Assembly (NCBI GenBank): GCA_904502175.1
Contig: CAJGDU010000039.1
Coordinates: 1 to 8,728, forward strand
Length of the DNA: 8,728 bases
Direction of reading: 5' to 3'
Source: Clostridiaceae bacterium
GTDB lineage: Bacteria > Bacillota > Clostridia > Oscillospirales > Acutalibacteraceae
A program made the position numbers and the translations under genes. Below, piece after piece: positions 6,033 through 8,728 of this stretch (positions within the stretch are counted from its first letter, which is position 1; the number at the start of each line of letters is the position of its first letter). Below the pieces are notes generated by a model. The model saw only the letters and a program-made list of their open reading frames with translations. It was not told where the DNA came from and did not search any database.

Positions 6033-6908
6033 ATGAAAAAGAGAATCATTTCCGTCCTGGCCGCACTGGTCATGGTCGTCGGCATTGCGGCGGGTGCCAT
6101 TTTCGGAGGTCCCGATTCCTCCGCGCTCGCGCCGTCCGGCATCATGAACAACGGACTGAACGGCATCTATATCAACATCAACGCGGCACCCTATACCACG
6201 CTGGCCGAAACCACGAGCTACGCGTATCGCCGCGGCGGCTGCGCCTGGTTCGCTTCTTCCCGCGCCAGAGAGCTGACGGGCAAGAACATCTCCATCCACG
6301 GCCCCTCCAACTGGTGGAACACTTACTACGCGAACTACGGCTTCACCAAGGGCTACACCCCGAGAGCCAAATGCTTCGCCATCTACACGAACCACATGCT
6401 GGTCGTTGAGCGCATCGACGGCAGCGTCATCACCGTCAGTGAAGGCGCCACACCGCAGTCCGATGCCGACCACGGCTACTGCATCATCTACACCACCACC
6501 CGTGAGAAACTTGAGGGCAACAACGGCGGCGAGTTCGTCGGCTACATTTACCTCAACGTCGGCGCCGAGTGCAACACCAACGGCACCACGACCCGCACGA
6601 ACTGGTGGAACAACTTCTTCCGCACCACGACCACGACCACGCGGTACAACACCACCCGTACCACGACCGGTGCCATCACCACCACGCCGAACGCTCCGGC
6701 AGGCGGCTACACCACCGGCAACTACCTGGTCAACACCGGTTCCTCGAACCTGAACATCCGCAGCGCGCCCGGAGACACGAGCACCGTTCTCGGCCGCATC
6801 CCCGGCAACACGACCATCTATGTCAGCCAGGTCAACGGCAACTGGGGCCGTGTCACCTACGACGGTGTCACCGGCTGGGTCAGCCTCGACTGGTGCTACA
6901 AACAGTAA
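6033..6908 (+). CDS. Secreted CHAP-domain cell-wall hydrolase with Thr-rich linker and SH3b domain (paralog B)
   Basis: A 291-residue protein. It has a classical signal peptide: MKKR, a hydrophobic core (5-25) and likely cleavage after ALA (31-33). The CHAP domain (about 37-175) has nucleophile Cys70 in 'GGCAWFASSRAR', His121 in 'NHMLVVE' and Glu126. A Thr/Arg/Asn-rich linker (about 184-218), interrupted by an aromatic 'NWWNNFF' patch, joins a bacterial SH3 domain (229-288, ending 'GWVSLDW'). Domain order matches paralog A, with a longer linker. The first 56 residues of the shared region differ from A at only three positions; the rest is about 55% identical by eye. It is predicted to be a secreted peptidoglycan amidase or endopeptidase; bond specificity is unknown. 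Extra cysteines (114, 150, 180, 288) are unusual for a secreted protein. It is transcribed alone and diverges from the phosphate symporter. Confidence 0.9.
   Translation: MKKRIISVLAALVMVVGIAAGAIFGGPDSSALAPSGIMNNGLNGIYININAAPYTTLAETTSYAYRRGGCAWFASSRARELTGKNISIHGPSNWWNTYYANYGFTKGYTPRAKCFAIYTNHMLVVERIDGSVITVSEGATPQSDADHGYCIIYTTTREKLEGNNGGEFVGYIYLNVGAECNTNGTTTRTNWWNNFFRTTTTTTRYNTTRTTTGAITTTPNAPAGGYTTGNYLVNTGSSNLNIRSAPGDTSTVLGRIPGNTTIYVSQVNGNWGRVTYDGVTGWVSLDWCYKQ
6582..6686 (+). repeat. Threonine-rich linker coding repeat in CHAP paralog B
   Basis: Encodes residues 184-218, with runs of ACC/ACG codons (six consecutive Thr at 198-203). Paralog A has only a short Ser/Gly linker at this place, so the segment was gained in B or lost in A. 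Confidence 0.7.
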
Positions 6909-6916
6909 CCCAAAAC

Positions 6917-6955
6917 AAAAAACCGGCTTCCGTTTGGAAGTCGGTTTTCTTTTTG
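6917..6955. terminator. Bidirectional terminator between CHAP paralog B and FAD oxidoreductase
   Basis: AAACCGGCTTCC (6921-6932) pairs with GGAAGTCGGTTT (6937-6948) through a GTTT loop, with one G-T wobble. It is flanked by A-rich sequence on the left and a T-run on the right, so it can work for both convergent genes. Confidence 0.92.
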
Positions 6956-6967
6956 TGTTTTTGAGAC

Positions 6968-8272
6968 TTACCGGTCCAGAGACTCCAGCTCCGCCTGCCA
7001 GCGGCCGAAGGTGGTCTTGTTGTAGGTGTCCGGAATGTCCCGGACCAGGTCGTAGGCCTCCTGCATCTCGGTCAGGATGGCGCGCAGTTCGTTGACGACA
7101 GAGGGTTTCTTGACGCCCATGCCGAAGAACCCGCGGCCCTTCGAAGTGATGCTGGGGATGTTGCCTGCCATGAGGTCGGAGAGGAAGTCGCCGTCGATGA
7201 GTTCGGACTCGAACAGGAAGTTCTGGTCCTCGATGTCCGTGGAGAACAGCCAGGCGCGGAACACGTCGGCCGCCACTTCTTTGGCGATGTATTCCCGGCA
7301 GAACCGGACCTGGAAGACGTAGAGGTCGTCCGTCCGGCACCCGTCGTTGACCGCGAGGACTTCCGCCAGGATGCGGGCGGCGTCCATGGTGTCGGACAGG
7401 GGCGGGGTCATGACCGGGATGGTCATGTACGGTGTGTTGCCGAGGATGACGTAGCCGGGCACCACCATTTTGGTGACCGCCTGGCGCAGGGGCAGGAGTG
7501 CCGCGACGGGCTCTCCGGTCTGCTCTTCGCCGATGATGGGGTTGCCGGGGCGGAGGGCCTCGACGGTCTTCTCGACATCTTCTTCGGTGACGTTGCCGAT
7601 GCGGGCCACCAGCACGTCCGCGTAGTAGTCCCGGACGTCGGAGATGCACCAGGCAAGGCCGGTCTCGCCGCCCTGACGCAGGTACAGTTTGTTGGTCTGC
7701 TTGGGCATGGGGGCGCCGTCGCCCCACTCATAGAACCCGCGGCGGACCGCCAGCATGCCGGCCGGATCCGGGGCGGGGGAGATGCCATAAAACTTCGGCA
7801 GCTGCTGACGCAGGTCGGACAGAGGACCGGTGCAGTCGATGGTGAGGTCCGCCGGATAGCGTTCGCCGCCGGCCCGGACGCCAGCCACCTGACCGCTTTC
7901 CACCAGCAGTTCCGTGACTTCCGTCTCAAAATGGAACGTCCCGTTGATGGCGGCCAGCGACAGAAGGTATTCGGTCAGCTTCTTCCGGTCGACCAGGACT
8001 TCCCGGGACTCCTCCGGACCGTAGGCGACCGCGACGGTCTTTTCGTCCGGGGAGAGGAACGCCCAGTTCTTTTTCTTCCGGTAGCAGTCTGCCGGCGGCG
8101 GATCGAGTTCCAGTCGGTCGAAGACGGCGAGGTCGATGTTCTCGACCCAGTCGGTGCCGATGGCGTCTCTGCTCAGCCGGTCGAATACCGTGACGTCCCA
8201 TCCGGCCCGTCCCAGAAGGACCGCCGAGGTGAGACCGCCGAGGTTCGCTCCGATGATGATGACTTTCTTCAT
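6968..8272 (-). CDS. FAD-dependent oxidoreductase, geranylgeranyl-reductase-like family
   Basis: A 434-residue protein. The N-terminal Rossmann motif is 'VIIIGANLGGLTSA' (4-17); the middle glycine of GxGxxG is Asn10. The strand-end acid is Asp31 ('VFDR'). 'DRKKL' (95-99) and 'TIDCTG' (144-149) are typical of group A flavoprotein monooxygenases and geranylgeranyl reductases. The usual C-terminal 'GDAA' FAD-ribityl motif is represented by 'ILGNTPY' (276-282), with Asn in place of Asp, followed by the expected 'DAARILAEVLA' helix (297-307). The substrate cannot be told; family members reduce isoprenoid chains or hydroxylate small molecules. MKKV at 8272 starts exactly at the Rossmann strand; the ribosome binding site (GAGAAG) is weak. 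The gene is divergent from a nitroreductase with which it may share control. Confidence 0.82.
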   Translation of the reverse strand: MKKVIIIGANLGGLTSAVLLGRAGWDVTVFDRLSRDAIGTDWVENIDLAVFDRLELDPPPADCYRKKKNWAFLSPDEKTVAVAYGPEESREVLVDRKKLTEYLLSLAAINGTFHFETEVTELLVESGQVAGVRAGGERYPADLTIDCTGPLSDLRQQLPKFYGISPAPDPAGMLAVRRGFYEWGDGAPMPKQTNKLYLRQGGETGLAWCISDVRDYYADVLVARIGNVTEEDVEKTVEALRPGNPIIGEEQTGEPVAALLPLRQAVTKMVVPGYVILGNTPYMTIPVMTPPLSDTMDAARILAEVLAVNDGCRTDDLYVFQVRFCREYIAKEVAADVFRAWLFSTDIEDQNFLFESELIDGDFLSDLMAGNIPSITSKGRGFFGMGVKKPSVVNELRAILTEMQEAYDLVRDIPDTYNKTTFGRWQAELESLDR

Positions 8273-8329
8273 GAGGTTCTTCTCAACTTTCTCTCAAAGA
8301 ATGATAAAAATCTCCCTATGTAATCTGTT

Positions 8330-8358
8330 ATTATACTAAAAAGTAATACGTTTGTAAA
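8330..8358 (-). promoter_or_regulatory. Sigma-A-like promoter of the FAD oxidoreductase
   Basis: On the minus strand: -35 TTTACA (8358-8353), a 17-base spacer, and a perfect -10 TATAAT (8335-8330). The start would be near 8323, leaving about 50 bases of leader. Confidence 0.75.
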
Positions 8359-8362
8359 TTCG

Positions 8363-8392
8363 TGGACGGGAAAGTACGGAGAGTGCTATAAT
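8363..8392 (+). promoter_or_regulatory. Extended -10 promoter of the nitroreductase
   Basis: -35 TGGACG (8363-8368), an 18-base spacer ending in TGC, and a perfect -10 TATAAT (8387-8392), forming TGCTATAAT. Its -35 lies only four bases from the -35 of the divergent promoter. Confidence 0.72.
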
Positions 8393-8432
8393 CTGTCTTG
8401 GAAGAAAAACCCTGAAGAAGGGAGATGAAATG

Positions 8433-8728
8433 ATGAATGAATTTGTGGACCTTATGACCAGGCGACGCAGCATCCGCAAGTTCAAGCCCAAAATGATCCG
8501 TCTTGCGGAACTGGACCAGGTTCTGTACGCGGGGCTGTTTGCCGCGAGCGGCATGGGGAGACAGCCTTGTTATTTTGTGGCCATCCGCGACCCTGAGACC
8601 CTGCATCTCTTATCCACCATGAACGCGCGGGAGCTCGGACAGCCCGACACCGACCCGTTTTACGGCGCGCCCGTGGTCGTGGTGGTTTTCGCCGATACGA
8701 CGTCACCCACCTATCTCTATGACGGCAG
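8433..8728 (+). CDS. Nitroreductase-family FMN oxidoreductase, 5' part (truncated by window edge)
   Basis: The first 98 codons are open to the right edge. The N-terminus 'MTRRRSIRKFKP' (8-19) is the FMN-phosphate-binding signature of nitroreductases. 'ASGMGRQPCYFVAI' corresponds to the second FMN-contacting segment (usually S..N.QPW.F), and 'GAPVVVVVFAD' to the central strand. These are cytoplasmic NAD(P)H-dependent flavoenzymes of about 170-220 residues that reduce nitro compounds, quinones or similar; the physiological substrate is unknown. GGGAG at 8420-8424 lies 8 bases before ATG 8433 and 5 bases before the adjacent in-frame ATG 8430, so either could serve. Confidence 0.87.
   Translation, partial: MNEFVDLMTRRRSIRKFKPKMIRLAELDQVLYAGLFAASGMGRQPCYFVAIRDPETLHLLSTMNARELGQPDTDPFYGAPVVVVVFADTTSPTYLYDG

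Noticed and set aside
5931..7727. 598-codon minus-strand open frame opposite CHAP B
   Set aside because: Shadow frame. Its similarity to the 1817-4291 shadow only reflects the duplicated CHAP genes on the other strand.
1..8728. CRISPR arrays, tRNA or rRNA genes, insertion sequences
   Set aside because: No regularly spaced repeats, cloverleaf-like segments or transposase-like frames were seen on either strand.

Overview
The window looks like chromosomal DNA from a moderately GC-rich, Gram-positive anaerobe, most likely a gut clostridium. The genus is not determinable from the sequence. Supporting features are strong GGAGG-type ribosome binding sites, AT-rich intergenic gaps between GC-rich genes, sigma-A-like promoters, a rubredoxin-tailed flavoprotein, exported cell-wall enzymes with bacterial SH3 domains, and threonine-rich linkers like those of Ruminococcus-type secreted proteins. 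There are no tRNA or rRNA genes, CRISPR arrays, insertion sequences or phage genes.

Layout. (1) Bases 2-1624: the 3' end of a flavin reductase-rubredoxin fusion, followed 9 bases later by a PTS EIIC_2/PfoR-like membrane protein, closed by a strong terminator. (2) Bases 1871-3883: an exported CHAP-SH3 cell-wall hydrolase (paralog A), then a membrane-anchored C39-like cysteine peptidase with a threonine-rich tail. Each has its own promoter and terminator. (3) Bases 3951-5753, minus strand: a Na+/phosphate symporter with a C-terminal PhoU-like domain, converging on the C39 gene through a bidirectional terminator. (4) Bases 6033-6908: a second CHAP-SH3 hydrolase (paralog B) with a threonine-rich linker, divergent from the phosphate transporter. 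(5) Bases 6968-8272, minus strand: an FAD-dependent oxidoreductase of geranylgeranyl-reductase type. Back-to-back promoters separate it from a truncated nitroreductase that runs off the right edge.

Most interesting part. The two CHAP-SH3 paralogs share an almost invariant N-terminal block, although the rest of their catalytic domains has diverged. Promoter A is overlapped by three tandem TGTAAC/TGTAAT half-sites; the last two match the published WalR box (TGTWAH-N5-TGTWAH). Promoter B has a related arrangement plus a long inverted repeat. With the C39-like surface peptidase between them, the locus reads as a candidate envelope-remodelling cassette under essential two-component (WalRK-type) control. 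That interpretation is inference; the domains and the repeats are read directly from the sequence.
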